The notes below the pieces were generated by a model that had not been told where the DNA came from, made no database searches, and saw nothing but the letters and a program-made list of their open reading frames with translations. The position numbers and the translations under genes were made by a program. Of a stretch of 64,000 bases of DNA, positions 45,901 to 52,739 are shown piece after piece. Position 1 is the first letter of the stretch. Each line of letters opens with the position of its first letter. The DNA is from Symbiodinium natans (Eukaryota; Sar; Dinophyceae; Suessiales; Symbiodiniaceae): assembly GCA_905221605.1 (NCBI GenBank), contig CAJNDS010002125.1, positions 592,637-656,636 on the forward strand, given 5' to 3'.

Positions 45901-48575
45901 CCACAGCCCTTTTATGCTACTTATTTACTTATCGTATCTACTTATCTACTTATCTACTAAGATATACATATACTACTTATTACTCATCACTAAGGCGAGA
46001 AGGCGCAAGGTCCTGGTTCCCAGTGGCGGCTTGCTTGTGTGGGACTCGCGGCTCCCGCACGAGAACTTCCCCAATGAGGACAACTCCTGGCGGATTGTGC
46101 CAAGACCGCACCCATCCCAACAGTACAGAAGGTAGGGCGTAGGGTGTAGGGTTTAGGGTTCAGGGTTTAGGGTTTTAGGGTTTAGGGTTTAGGGTTTAGG
46201 GGGCACAGAATGTTCCACCACGATGACCTTGGCCCAAGGTGCAGTATGTAACCTGCAAGCGCCTGTCCCCGACTGAGCTGGAGCATCGCGCTTGCGCATG
46301 GCATGCAGGCTTGCGAACAGGCGGGGGTGGGCCAAAAACAACCAATTCAGGGCTTAGGGCTTAGGGTTTAGGGCTTAGGGTGCCAGCGCTTTTGTTGCTT
46401 ACTTCAACTTGCTGCCATAGGGTTGAGACTCATGGGATTTTCCAGAAACAAGGGGTTCTTATAATGAGATTGTTATGATGTCTATTTGGGAGAATTATTC
46501 AAGGGGTACCCGTTTTTGGAGAACCCCCCTATATACCACCAGAAGACGCTCATCCTTATTATGATAGGAACCGCCGAAAAAGGGTACCTCGATTTGGGGA
46601 AGCACCCTAAACTCCAAACCCTTCACCCCTAAACCCGAAACCCCTCAACCCTGAACCCTAAACCATCAACCCTAAACCCTAAACCCTAAACCCTATACCC
46701 TCTTGGAAATCCATGGGCAGGCCTTGTACCGGTCAGCTTTGCGCGGCGCTTCACCCCGGCCGAGCAGCAGAGGCGCCTCAGGGCTTTTGTGGCTCTGATA
46801 TCGGATGAATACCCCTAAACCCTAAACCCTAAACCCTGAACCCTGAACCCTGAACCCTGAACCCTAAACCCTAAACCCTAAACCCTAAACCCTAAACCCT
46901 AACCCGTTCTTTGTCTAGGAACCCCCAAAACGGGCATGGGCACCACCATTTTCGGAACACCCCCCCCACCCCACGCAAGAGCATGCTCGTTGCATGCTTA
47001 CAAAAGGCTCATGTCGCAGCAACATGTGAGAATCCGTTTCGAAATCGGATGCCTCCCCGAGATGACATCAGCCTTTTCAGGGGATGTGCTGTACTTGAGA
47101 AAGTTGAGGATCGAAGGAGGGGCTAAAAGTGTCCAAACAGGAAGGTTCTACCGGACCTTGCAAGACTCCGACTCGAGTCCAAGGTCTGACCGTTAAGCGC
47201 TGTGAACATCTGCCTCAAAATTGCGAGTAACACGCCTGCTTCTTGCTGCATCGAACCCGCTCTGTTCGTGACATGCTCGATGTGAGAACATCTTGCTGGA
47301 TGAGGCCCCACAAAGTACATCTCAAGATAATGACAAGATGACGCTCATTCTAGAACCTGGAACCCTGAACCCCAAAGCCTAAATTCTATATCGGAGACGG
47401 CAGTCCGTAGAATAAGTATAATGGTAAGTACGCGAGTGGTTATGTATCACAGTAATTGTCACAGGAACCCTTGCTTCCCAGATTCTCGGCCCTAAACCCT
47501 AAACTAAACCCTAGACCCTAAACCCCAAACCCCCAACCCAAAACCCAAAACCCCAAACCCTAAACCCAAAACCCTAAACCCTAAACCCTAAACCCTAAAC
47601 CCTAAACCCTAAACCCCTCGCTGCCTTGAGGCTGGGCATGGCCCTGGCTGGGGAGGGCCTCGAGAGGCTGAACGAGGCGATCGCTGCCGGAGAGGGGCTC
47701 TCGGCCGAGGCTCTGGAGGCGAGAGGGTTGGGGTTTAGGGTTTAGGGTTTAGGGTTTAGGGTTTAGGGCTTAGGGCTTAGGGCTTGGGGCTTAGGGCTTG
47801 GGGCTTAGGGTTTAGGGTTTAGGGTTTAGGGTTTAGGCAGAAGGGAGAAGGGAGAGCAAGGGTGTGTTTAGAGTGCAGCCTGATGCTGTCTGCCCTGCTC
47901 TTTCTTTGAGGCCGCGCAGAAGCTGCGACGAGCCTATCGTCTGAAGCAGACGGCCGAGCTTCCCGCGGAGCTACAGGAGAGCAGCATTGACGCAAGACTT
48001 GCGTCACGTTCACGTCTGCACAGGAAGAGCCCTGTGTCCGGGCGCTAGCTCCTAACGGATGTTCCCCCTTATACTAACAGTCCTTAGTAGGGATTATTGT
48101 ACCCCCCCCATATTATATGTCTTATCAAAGACTGTTAGCAGAAGGGGGAAACCCTACACCCTAAACCCCAAATCCTAAACCCTGAACATCCCAAACCGTC
48201 GCTGCTTTGCATGATGCAACCTTGGGGTCGAGGAGGCCTCGACACTCTTCCGAGAGGCCCGATGGGGAGACTCTCAGAGCGCTTGACCCACGAACCCACG
48301 AAGTTTAGGGTTTAGGGTTTGGGGTTCAGGGCTTGGGGTTTAGGGTTTGGGGTTTAGGGTTCAGGGTTTAGGGTTTTAGGGCTTTAGGTTTTAGGGTTTA
48401 GGGTTTAGGGTTTAGGGTTTAGGCTGGGTTTAGGGTGTCAGATCAGAAACCAGCGGTCACCATGAAGTTCCCATGTTGCGTCGAAGACGTCGCTCGGGGA
48501 GGCCTTTGCCACGAACCCGGAGCTGAAGCTGCCGCTGCAGTGCGTTGCCAGAGCCGAGGGCGGCCCTGCTGAGGT
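32810..48575 (+). CDS. Phytanoyl-CoA-dioxygenase-like gene, multi-exon
   Basis: This is a non-haem Fe(II)/2-oxoglutarate oxygenase of the PhyH type, spread over many exons. N-terminal exons: about 32846-32956 (ELEEATARVFDLKDEEGYTD), 33518-33603 (VKATIQEIWTSHSLLGGRVD), 33778-33852 (DSWDEGWPVGCRNFLDPLEP), 34009-34110 (WRNRVNPAVNRVFDVLWEGL) and 34321-34400 (MSVDRIGLMRPTK). Core exons: 34593-34650 (H-x-D), 43851-43897, 44256-44345, 45798-45863, 45995-46096 (distal His and Arg) and 46239-46325 (QYVTCKRLSPTELEH). Possible C-terminal helical exons: 46721-46805, 47621-47722, 47911-48005, 48228-48275 and 48485-48575. Those after 46330 are less certain to belong. Phase matches support GA-AG, GC-AG and GT-AG introns. 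The ligand set is complete, so the fold could be active if spliced across the 8.7-kb LTR element lying in the intron after the H-x-D exon. The substrate is unknown. Confidence 0.75.
33398..33466. repeat. Interstitial telomere-like array (TTTAGGG)n
   Basis: About nine units in an intron of the PhyH-like gene. Smaller arrays lie at 34266-34315 and 34447-34550 in the following introns. Confidence 0.95.
33604..33777. mobile_element. Family D element filling an intron, with telomere insert
   Basis: The left end is CTTGCTAGCCCACTGGTGCC and the right end is TTTGCTGGGCTACCCAG, imperfect inverses matching the copy at 8230. It starts where the upstream PhyH-like exon stops making sense and ends at the acceptor of the next exon (33778). 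The element is therefore essentially the whole intron. Inside the right arm about 40 bp of CCCTAAA-type units (33706-33747) interrupt the sequence relative to the first copy. Confidence 0.7.
33929..33974. repeat. Poly-C / poly-A tract
   Basis: About 30 C followed by about 15 A lie in the intron before the exon at 34009. Confidence 0.9.
34593..34650 (+). CDS. PhyH-like exon with the H-x-D iron ligands
   Basis: The frame reads PEWRTSRNWLHWDQNPW. The HWD triplet (His codon 34624-34626, Asp codon 34630-34632) is the first two ligands of the 2-His-1-carboxylate iron site of PhyH-type oxygenases, and the following QNPW is common in algal members. A CAG acceptor precedes the exon at 34592. Reading on reaches a stop only at about 34730, so the donor is not fixed; a GC donor near 34643 is possible. 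Confidence 0.8.
34994..35152. repeat. Interstitial telomere-like array at the LTR insertion site
   Basis: CCCTAAA, CCCCAAA and CCCTGAG variants occur. The last five bases, CCCTA (35148-35152), are repeated at the other side of the LTR element (43830-43834), where the array resumes as CCCTAAACCCTGAACCCTGA. Confidence 0.95.
35153..35371 (+). repeat. 5' LTR of the CCCH element
   Basis: 219 bp, from TGCGGAGCTGC to CCCCCCGTA. It begins TG and ends TA rather than the usual CA. It contains TGGCTCAAG (35229-35237), the last nine bases of the dinoflagellate spliced leader. Confidence 0.9.
35372..35388 (+). promoter_or_regulatory. Putative primer-binding site (Met-tRNA anticodon arm)
   Basis: GGTTATGAGCCCA directly abuts the 5' LTR. 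Its reverse complement, TGGGCTCATAACC, is a Met-tRNA anticodon stem-loop with anticodon CAT, loop CTCATAA and a G-G-G/C-C stem. Drosophila copia is known to prime from the internal (half) fragment of initiator Met-tRNA in this way. Confidence 0.65.
35437..36129 (+). CDS. Frame 1 of the CCCH element (N-terminal part)
   Basis: 230 codons start at an ATG in good context (GCCATGG), the first ATG of a long frame after the LTR. The product is acidic and Ser/Glu/Val-rich with no known gag motif. Near its end it reads KTWERHFHEDGREYLYCL, a W-x(7)-D-G-x-x-Y-x-Y pattern like the first half of a WW domain. The frame stops at TAA (36127-36129) inside the next frame, which overlaps from 35984 and is displaced by +1. 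A +1 shift at GCC-TAA would fuse the two, but separate initiation or splicing is also possible. Confidence 0.7.
   Translation: MATNWLRTGATSSSSNVGDQGESGVKRSATGEKIVPNEEALVDVGGMRGEEKPVVEGLEDQMEAALLRLLSKHGHLLRAAESAESTGAPTTSSSTSKMVEQGCQTELVGDVIPVSKRARNKVSFAAESGDLLTGEAEETAPVAATRSSILVVGDAEGVVPVAMVMSEGEILELEAARIQQESDEDLYAGGGGKASQAADLPIIDCDGKTWERHFHEDGREYLYCLDTGDA
35984..42745 (+). CDS. Giant S1 / six-CCCH zinc-finger protein (main frame)
   Basis: The open frame has 2,253 codons from the first ATG, but translation probably enters from the upstream frame. Residues about 1-470 are acidic and low complexity. Residues about 475-536 form an S1-like OB fold (GDKVIGLVRCINGYGAFLDY), followed by a Trp-rich patch (GWGTWWTGSWQTGQW). 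Three CCCH fingers start near residues 782, 875 and 925 (spacing C-X7/8-C-X5-C-X3-H; first LCRFFNQGRCRNGDGC). A second triplet starts near 2011, 2043 and 2069 (last RCIQFAQSGKCRYGDKC). Between them lie charged regions and a globular-looking part near 1545-1715. CCCH fingers and S1 folds usually bind RNA, so a nucleocapsid-like or RNA-packaging role is plausible. That is inference. No polymerase, integrase or protease motif was found. Confidence 0.85.
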   Translation: MKTYTLVVEAKRLRLLTFQSSTAMGRHGNAIFTRMGENIFTAWTLEMPKKTGMAGNSEGAGVGMGIVPVEDEPTLGATSSPSSTESSRAQQGSMEGVNSGVNSVSEKDFSSTIGDSGPRGGGDAPTSGSPDEEGISGNRADIAEAQHLDREEMETLSEGVAAVESVGPEEKMPNVEIGIVSAAEERVVDVVPVVQENGPGDLDGEEKKLCITTEEVSSFGAENSAIQREKETSETAGDTADRKDEAWSANEARVDAPDSTWSAKEARVEVHMVLRSTGDCNNGAQVSAAADDGGSQVDALVQPEVSREERNDKDYTGANEAAVVNDGGNSPLETMEPKEPAVEESVPAVDEQLNRPAAEENLPAAEGVTKDTNDGSTPMKGEALPSGSSPEVDTERTEADEAKPLAEKKGGPEIQEHKKDELVGLVEQDEQCDPKVKTKDAPGADDTEMVSEEHAKKAPRAGALESPGTHCYQEGDKVIGLVRCINGYGAFLDYGDINVLVPAEGNNVHQFQFGDTVNGTVKRVEDDGTIILDTFLVLEEDEEDSSSKLRKWKDSGWGTWWTGSWQTGQWYKGSDGQWDWKSEEQQSREWFAESKASSKEQEEAEQKQLYGEKICRNLLEDETIDNDYVGKITGMLLSRSMDVIVECIADHAFLNNEARSAYNILLSDDWKPEEKERVGVEETTAFSRKQYHDALYELARKKRRFSGPVVGEAVAMLLSKGKDELWNELWLDTKRFLQELDGAVEEMSKRENRPIEAYMDPDQYKKAHTTPKTVSPGYSKLCRFFNQGRCRNGDGCSYEHRRYGEGWPEGEPTEPKNSQKTGDEDGDIGGPPTDEGTVDEAQQEREDSAFRAQYNYGKGTSKGEPTLGETKKRLCLYYNQSGCKYGTACRYLHDDDMALEGTWEPGKSWDNASRKALRDAGFHHCCFDYYLKGRCRVRFGCKYSHEEMSEDRLAQLKHLVNVANHVSFQRAKGLEIPDRNAFQPPVSGGVESSSSSAPKALQMTNVSQKDGEKGILDEEEADEQKNSVAASTSAQLHNPEEPIENWMARNQHLWVYTPHVSEVMITLGVTNVSDLQEFIFVEDLVDKGINKVTACKILQLVGEVRYRPGGPEKAVPSDASVRVQQSSGNKGTGRAAVRTLTQVREAEDSGAKTMPRGSYRELFDKVKYRDAWTLAQRSPLCVQKLKLVGVGMPPVNPPTKKYRSRSNPVKRGRPLLDKKQVRQVPRSRSQRRAQPAEVVEKPKPLELKPRGGLSYRFSRAWADVVDDDDQAEALVSYAASSNDSSEEETNAVHRMREILLQERDLQRTAIRGNVPMGGSSGPSDGQKKSVHLGKERDKASRGETRQEVTSQVFSLPQPSRRAEQSQKRARDGSVMVGSLAVGSTDEVLPGQGVAGQVNVPESAQVLPGHEVAGQETAPEGAVQNSGEETDQKEGEGGSNDLRGDDAKKLDGGSVRSDLQQLLVKGLLNRIYWKVAVGKLPVGQRDCQKGSNKMDRNLVISMSSEGASEQDENLALEDDADQSMGDGAMVVLVYDPRTLIQSPTTDWVMRRGLTDRSIWPAMAYTAQRICAEMVQVDELNAQLNTGRLLFERRDQGYYCDLHHSFHDNPCLPVVGNYPLSVMGALLSPGLEKEFRDTGKFGTAMEAIAYDWSRSPGMEVHVELMARVANLVAPFLRLGGQGTVVNSEFLWQRGKDQMMEFLQAATCADQLEVLWRRMDDDADEEVDPTGMVLEIPDQQDAVLDQGNNESLIPIEDDGGETLGDTGRDGKAPEVSPEEETSSGSSRLAGARIFLWSVYSRVASNFSTQDRTTGKIFDSTKGYPGEGPNNGDNPSSKRNLPWIPEDYLDEVVSKKMERSSDMDGLEGSVPGSEGSLEKVEVENVTASKILMALWKKGYRAGYRRLCRLNVSGCKVGTMKRPIKRVQKIGTRKALMKKFNVFGSSQRGSGAGGKPIMKVVEPRPGFPAVLQASNTDSTWGEGSSSQAHGNVHVEQNRPMDRFEAERLEKRKKGFCYWFSKGKDRCKFGEDCKFIHSEDDVVLHSYWCKYYVAGRLCFAGKTCAFSHDATGVRCIQFAQSGKCRYGDKCVFEHGDPLNEQRPRSPRTPPRDGPRRSSGAKGGEEEISPEQFDDGEEYSMTYDDDTKMSELLMEAISILSNGKPDLARAEADPLFKLLKFKGDADQMDREWVSWTDDMLSVLELHEVVKSYDVSLEEVEEWVNDLRIWFERANLEEEKDPKRGPRKGVQQRCSCRKGGG
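42738..43241 (+). CDS. Frame 3 of the CCCH element (basic C-terminal part)
   Basis: 167 codons are counted from the first ATG, but the frame is open further upstream (PAEKEVVETSETEVIVEEE), so it probably continues the main protein after another +1 step near 42690-42745. The product is Lys/Glu-rich with basic clusters (KKVKKKRK, KAKKKEK) and ends in a helical segment (LEYILLQLHLKIANNRKKK). It has no recognised domain. Basic tails of this kind occur in nucleic-acid-binding structural proteins. Confidence 0.65.
   Translation: MVETSETEVIVEEEAKKVKKKRKPVVIEDPYTLLVPKPKKMPATIEKSGSSSNAAVSAGEKASRMRTKSVVGGKAKKKEKSQSPKKGEVVVVKGPEEKDRPPDVDAQAMAAVSAELGQSCQAIEDAKREGLVSSIQRGVQDPVLAVSDLEYILLQLHLKIANNRKKK
43598..43610 (+). 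promoter_or_regulatory. Putative polypurine tract
   Basis: AGGACAGGGGGAG lies directly against the 3' LTR start at 43611, where plus-strand priming occurs in LTR retrotransposons. The preceding sequence holds the short palindrome-like pair TCCTAGGAAATCCTAGGA. Confidence 0.65.
43611..43829 (+). repeat. 3' LTR of the CCCH element
   Basis: 219 bp, with no difference from the 5' copy that I can see by eye. It is followed by CCCTA and 16 more bases of telomere-like repeat before the host exon at 43851. Confidence 0.9.
43851..43897 (+). CDS. PhyH-like exon just after the LTR element
   Basis: The frame reads PGFTAVQGLLCLS, the strand that follows the H-x-D motif in PhyH proteins (x-V-Q-G-x-L-x-L). 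It opens after CTGAG at 43850, only 21 bp beyond the 3' LTR. It ends in phase 1 before a GA donor (43898). The next exon starts in the matching phase at 44256. Confidence 0.75.
43939..44030. mobile_element. Family F inverted-repeat element (diverged copy)
   Basis: The left arm is ATTACGGTGCCTTTTTTGGG. The right side reads GAAAAAAAGACCCCGCCCTA followed by AATTGTAATA. The arms pair imperfectly. It lies within the intron between the exons at 43851 and 44256. Confidence 0.5.
44256..44345 (+). CDS. PhyH-like exon GGFVTVPGFH
   Basis: Joined to the previous exon in phase, it reads SGSSGGFVTVPGFHREFAQW. The G-G-F-x-x-V-P-G-F-H stretch is diagnostic of the PhyH/2-oxoglutarate oxygenase core in algae. 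The acceptor AG is at 44254-44255. The 3' edge is uncertain (44341-44364). Confidence 0.8.
44370..45730. other. Large intron, no recognised gene
   Basis: Degenerate TTTAGGG-like sequence lies at 44370-44462. The rest holds open frames on both strands without recognisable domains. The PhyH-like reading resumes at 45798. Confidence 0.5.
45798..45863 (+). CDS. PhyH-like exon FPVPAEDEMQ
   Basis: The frame reads MIPFPVPAEDEMQ, the segment that precedes the distal iron ligand in algal PhyH proteins. It ends in phase 0 at CAG with a GC donor (45864), compatible with the next exon. Confidence 0.7.
45995..46096 (+). CDS. PhyH-like exon with distal His and Arg
   Basis: The frame reads GGLLVWDSRLPHENFPNED then NSWRI. 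The His of LPHENF (codon 46058-46060) is in the position of the distal iron ligand. The Arg of WRI (46091-46093) is in the position of the 2-oxoglutarate-binding Arg. The exon starts in phase 0 after TAAG and ends before a GT donor (GTGCCA). The next exon continues as VQYVTCKRL. Confidence 0.8.
46239..46325 (+). CDS. PhyH-like exon VQYVTCKRL
   Basis: The frame reads VQYVTCKRLSPTELEHRACA. The R-I/V-Q-Y/F-V-x-C-x-x-L strand follows the distal Arg in the family. The acceptor AG is at 46237-46238. After it come degenerate GGGCTTA repeats (about 46350-46380). Confidence 0.7.
46434..46540. mobile_element. Family C-like element (copy 8)
   Basis: It begins ATGGGATTTTCCAGAAACAA and ends near TACCCGTTTTTGGAGAACCC. 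It is diverged but has the same arm arrangement. A further hairpin-like stretch follows to about 46606. Confidence 0.5.
46606..46905. repeat. Telomere-like arrays flanking an exon island
   Basis: CCCTAAA variants occur at 46606-46700 and 46813-46905. Between them the frame at 46721-46805 reads VSFARRFTPAEQQRRLRAFV. Confidence 0.9.
47490..47616. repeat. Interstitial telomere-like array (CCCTAAA)n
   Basis: Degenerate on the left (CCCCAAA, CCCAAAA) and near-perfect on the right, up to the helical exon island starting near 47621. Confidence 0.95.
47727..47836. repeat. Interstitial telomere-like array (TTTAGGG)n
   Basis: It has a GGGCTTA-variant patch in the middle. It begins directly after the exon island ending near 47722 (ERLNEAIAAGEGLSAEALEA). 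It is opposite in orientation to the array at 47490-47616, so the exon is bracketed head-to-head. Confidence 0.95.
48058..48151. mobile_element. MITE-like element, family B (copy 1)
   Basis: The left arm is GATGTTCCCCCTTATACTAA followed by CAGTCCTTA. The right arm is AGACTGTTAGCAGAAGGGGG. The outermost bases of the right arm have been lost into a telomere-like stretch. Confidence 0.75.
48302..48432. repeat. Interstitial telomere-like array (TTTAGGG)n
   Basis: Mixed TTTAGGG, GTTTGGG and TTTTAGGG units between the small islands at 48228-48275 and 48485-48575. Confidence 0.9.
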
Positions 48576-48580
48576 TTACC

Positions 48581-48713
48581 ACTTGGGATGTTCCCCCTTA
48601 TACTAGCAGCTCTTAGTTTAGGGGTTATAGTAGGGGATACATTTATGGATAGTAGTAGGGGGGTACTATAATCTCGATGAAGGACTGTTACTAGAAGGGG
48701 GAACATCCCAAGT
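48581..48713. mobile_element. MITE-like element, family B (copy 2, complete)
   Basis: The left arm is ACTTGGGATGTTCCCCCTTA and the right arm is AGAAGGGGGAACATCCCAAG followed by T. They are perfect inverses for about 20 bp and then imperfect. It is 133 bp long, with TAC beside both ends (a possible short target duplication). Confidence 0.8.
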
Positions 48714-49039
48714 TACACCGAGCGAGTCTCTGAGCAGTCTTTGGAGGAGGTCAAGAGAGGTGTCAACAATCAACAGTGCTGCTGTTTCCTGGCGACAGCC
48801 ATGCAAAGTGTGCCTACAAATGACCATGTGGCCTATCTTCTGCCCCTCTCCACCCTCCAACAGCCGAGGCACGTATCTGCCCTTCTGGCTTCTCTGAGCC
48901 TGCAGGGGCCTGGGAGCTGATAGGGGGCCTCGCGGACCGAATTGTCACAAGTCACGCAAGCTAGCGGCGCGCGGCTTGAGTGTAGCCTTGCTTCAGTAGG
49001 AGCGGAGAAGGCCTGGAAAGATGCGAGCCTTTGCCATTT

Positions 49040-49500
49040 GCTTCTGTCATGGAAGGAGGGGGGGGGTTCATACTGAGCGGTTCACCCCCTTTAGCCAACT
49101 GAGGCGGGAGCGCTTCTTGCTTAATGGTGTGGTTTGTGGATGAATGTGCAGGTGAAGGTTGCGAACGGACGTTTTACATTGCAGGCGGAAGTTGATGTGT
49201 GTATATACAAGGCAGCTGTGACCCCTTACTTTGCCCTGTCCTTAACCACCCTTCCAATCCTGAACCTGGAAATCGAAAACTTCAGCTCACATTTATTGCA
49301 CTAGCTTGTAATGCTGGAGATTGTTTCAACGGGGGTTGGTGTTTTTTCCGCACAATACTTTTCCAATCACGTAAGCTTTCGTATTCTCAGTTGGCAGCTC
49401 ACCCGACATATAGGACATAGGAAGCATTGGAGTTCAGTGTTGATGGTTTCCTTCGTGGCTGGATGTGGAGGAAGGGGGCGGGGGAGTCTTGCTAAGCTGC
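49040..49500. other. No recognised gene
   Basis: Short open frames only. Nothing recognisable on either strand. Confidence 0.4.
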
Positions 49501-49921
49501 TAGACTATTCCGAGCAGCTGACCGTGTGCCGATGTTGAAGTGCGTGCTGCACCGAAGCCTTTTGGGCTGCCCATTGGCTTGTTAGCCCGGGTGCTTTAAG
49601 GCGCCTCTGCCAGCAATTCTTTGTTTGAGGGGGTGCATATGTGCATGCGGACCGTACGGACTCGCGGGCCCACGCTGTGCCAGATCTTGTTCCCTCATGA
49701 ACGGGGAGTCGGACGAGTTGCTCCGGCTGGAGGTGCTGGACCTTTGATTTTGGAAGAGAGAGGATGAGAGATAAACACCTTTGGTTCCCAAATGAGCTTG
49801 GAGAGCGTTTACACGCACCTGTAGGTAACTCTTTGGGGGAAGCAGGGCGACCATTCAGCGCCACCCCGATCGGAGCACCCCAACTGGACCACCCACGTCT
49901 CGAGAGCTCTGCTCCAAACCC

Positions 49922-50770
49922 TCACATCTGCGAAAGTGGTTGTACAACAGACATCCATCCCAAAGAAGGTCCAAGGAAAGGGAGAACACCGTTTGCCCAC
50001 ACAAAGCGAGCAGAGTCGACGTGGGACATAGAAGCGAGATCGTTGCACAGGAGCAGAGTTTTTTTGGTACCTTCCAGTAAGTATGCCGAGACTCTTGCCT
50101 TAGCTGCAGTGTAAAGACTTAGAAGTCTGAAAGGTGCAGGTGCAACTCGCATGCTCAACTCCCAACGTTGCATTGCACGGGCAGAGGGCCCGCCACCGAG
50201 AACCTTCCGTGTGAGAGTCTCTAGCTGTTTGACAGGTTGCGGATCCGGAGGCCAGCGATGCCTTTGGCAGTTGTCACATTGACGATCATCGATATGTCTC
50301 CATGGCTCTTTTGCCCTACTGCTCTGCAAGCCCCTTTCTGCATCCCCTTCTTTCGCAGAGGCAGCAGCTCCACCCTTGCCCTCGAGGAGGACGTATGCCA
50401 AGGTGGCACCTTCTGTGATGTAAAGACTTACTGTTGATTAGTAGCGAATGGGGGAATGAGGTACCCCATATCATCCCTTAAAGGGTATACATAGGGGGTA
50501 TAGGGTACCTCATTCCCCCATTCCCTACTAACCAACAGCAGGAAGAAGTGCCTCTCGGGGTTCTCCTGAGAGGCCTGTGTAGCCTGTGGTGCAGCAGCTC
50601 TTGCAGCTGCTCTGGCCATTGGGCTGATCGCACTGTCCCACGCCTCAGCTGCTTCCGAAATCAGCATTCCCTTCGCACATCTGCGCGCAGCGTCATGTCT
50701 TGAGTCAGTGCTCTTGCCCAGGGTGCGGAAACCAGATCTCAAATCAGCGGCTCTGGATTTCAGCGAGGCC
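49922..50770 (-). CDS. Putative minus-strand exons
   Basis: Two minus-strand islands look coding. About 50770 to 50571 reads RTLGKSTDSRHDAARRCAKG and then an Ala-rich helical stretch (EAAEAWDSAISPMARAAARA), ending where the family A element begins near 50538. About 50220 to 49922 reads WELSMRVAPAPFRLLSLYTA and then SARFVWANGVLPFLGPSLGW. No family is recognised. The plus strand is also open in part (near 50240-50400), so the strand is uncertain. Confidence 0.3.
50431..50538. mobile_element. MITE-like element, family A (copy 3)
   Basis: The left arm is CTGTTGATTAG then GAATGGGGGAATGAGG. The right arm is CCTCATTCCCCCATTCCCTA then CTAACCAACAG. It is 108 bp long, as at 3906, and carries GGTACC-like inner arms. 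Confidence 0.8.
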
Positions 50771-51003
50771 GCTTTTTGTGGGGGGGCTGTGAGTCGAAGG
50801 TTCTGTTCGTTGTGGCCGCTGGGGTTCCAGGGCGGTTTGGGGATATCGTGAAAGTAGTTCTGAATGCAGCTTTGAAGTCGAGCTGCAATCTTGTAGTCCC
50901 TCAGCGGACCGAATCAGTGTTGAGACCATGCAAGGCTTTTGACAAACGGGCTCATAGTCATAGCATCAGAAGGCAAACAGCCCGCTTGTTGTCGCCAGAT
51001 CTT

Positions 51004-51066
51004 GCCTGAGGACTTTGCTGCTCCGAACAAGCCCTGTCTATGCTTGTTTGACATCGACAGAACGCT
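51004..51066 (+). CDS. HAD-like phosphatase exon with motif I
   Basis: The frame reads DFAAPNKPCLCLFDIDRTLT. F-D-I-D-R-T-L-T matches HAD-superfamily motif I (D-x-D-x-T/V), where the first Asp is the nucleophile. A GTGAGG donor follows near 51070. Other exons of the same protein type are found only from 58.4 kb, and a glycosyltransferase-like gene lies between. Nearby 51130-51220 is open but unrecognised. Confidence 0.6.
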
Positions 51067-52739
51067 CACGGTGAGGCAGGCTGCAGATAGTGGGATGGTC
51101 TTGTTGCATGTTCGGACCAGCAGGCAAAAGTTGACTTGTGACATCACGCGCCATCACTGTGTGTGTGGAACACCGACTTGCCGTTTCTGTTCAACATGCG
51201 ACGCAGAGCTCAGCAGCTCTGTGTAGCTCTGTTTGTAATGCACCTCCTTCTTTTGGCGTGCGGTGAAATGGCTGGGCGACGTGCTGCCGACCAGCCAGCA
51301 AATTGCTCTGCAAGGTGATACATGGACAAGAAGAGGATTCTCATGCTCCTCGTAGTTCACAATGGCGGAGCATGAACATTGCTTCCAGTTGCGTTGCGTG
51401 TGTTGGGCGGAGTGCAAGGACACCCTTCTTATGGTGGACGTTGTGCGCCCTTGCTTTTTGCTCATCATTTGGCTGTCCCTGACCCAGAGTGGCAAAAGTT
51501 CTGCAAATGCCATTCAGCAGCTTTCTTGACATCAGGTCATCTGGCTTTTGATGAGCAAACAGGCGACATTTGGATGCATCTGGTTGCAAGGCGAGAGAAT
51601 CATTTAATCCAGCATATCTGCCCGTCCACCCTTTTCAACCGCCTGGTCCTGAGAGGCGGGAGGCTTGTGTAAAAGAGGCCCGGGACCTCTACTTGGGAAG
51701 CCCCGAAACTCTAATGCCCTTAAACCCCGAAACCCTTTTGGAACCTCTCAACCCTAAACCCTAAACCCTAAACCCCTTCTCACGGCAGAGCACGAGTCTT
51801 GAAAGAGAAGGGGAGGTTGTGCGCGGGCAAGACTTAGTCGGCGGCGAGCTGCCCAAACCGACGCAACTCCGGCAGGCGTGCAACTAGAACGGACATGCTT
51901 GCGGGGTCATTCCATGGTCTGTAAATGTAGTCTGAAAAGGAGGGGTGGTGTAGATGGCTTGTTTAGGGTATTCTACAATGGACAGTGCCGGAAAGAAGCC
52001 GGAACACTCAGCCTCAGCAGTGTAGACCCTAAAGCCTAAACCCCAACCTCAGATCCTAGACCCTGTCGTCTTGTCGTCTTGCTCTTCGTCTCCTAGGAGA
52101 CGGGCCATGCCTTCTTGGCGCGGTGTGCTCCTGCTGCACACTCCGCTGCGGAGGCATATCTTGCATCGTTATACAGAAGCTGCGTAGTCATGTGATGCAA
52201 CTATGTAGTTACCTCTTCATACCGTTATGTAGTTAGCTAGTTGTATAAATGTGTAGTTGTACAGAGTTGTGTAGTTTTTCAGTTAGATATAATCGGTTCA
52301 TAGGTCTGTTTACATACGTATTAAAAAACACTTTTACAATTTTACTTCAAGCTAGGCGATCGAATGATAGGTGCACAGCGTGTCGAGTACTCCTACACAG
52401 TCTACTCTGCTAAGAGGTCTGACACAGACACCGTTGCCTTTGGTTGAGTCCAGACTGTAGGCTTTGAGGCAGGTCCATAACAAGAACTGAACTCGGCAAC
52501 ATTTCTGCAAGGCCGTGGGAACAGGTGGAGAACTTCCTCTGGGCGTGCCGGAGTTGCAGGGTTGCCTGGCCGCTTGCCTGTCATCCATCACATGCACCGA
52601 CTTTCCTGAATTATCCATGGCATGCCATGGTTACTCCTACAGATTGAGATGGGTTTCACTATAAACCGTCTTGAAACCCTCAGAATAGAGACCCGGATCT
52701 CTGGATTCTTGGGTCCTCTTGCGCGAAAGTGGGGTGTAC

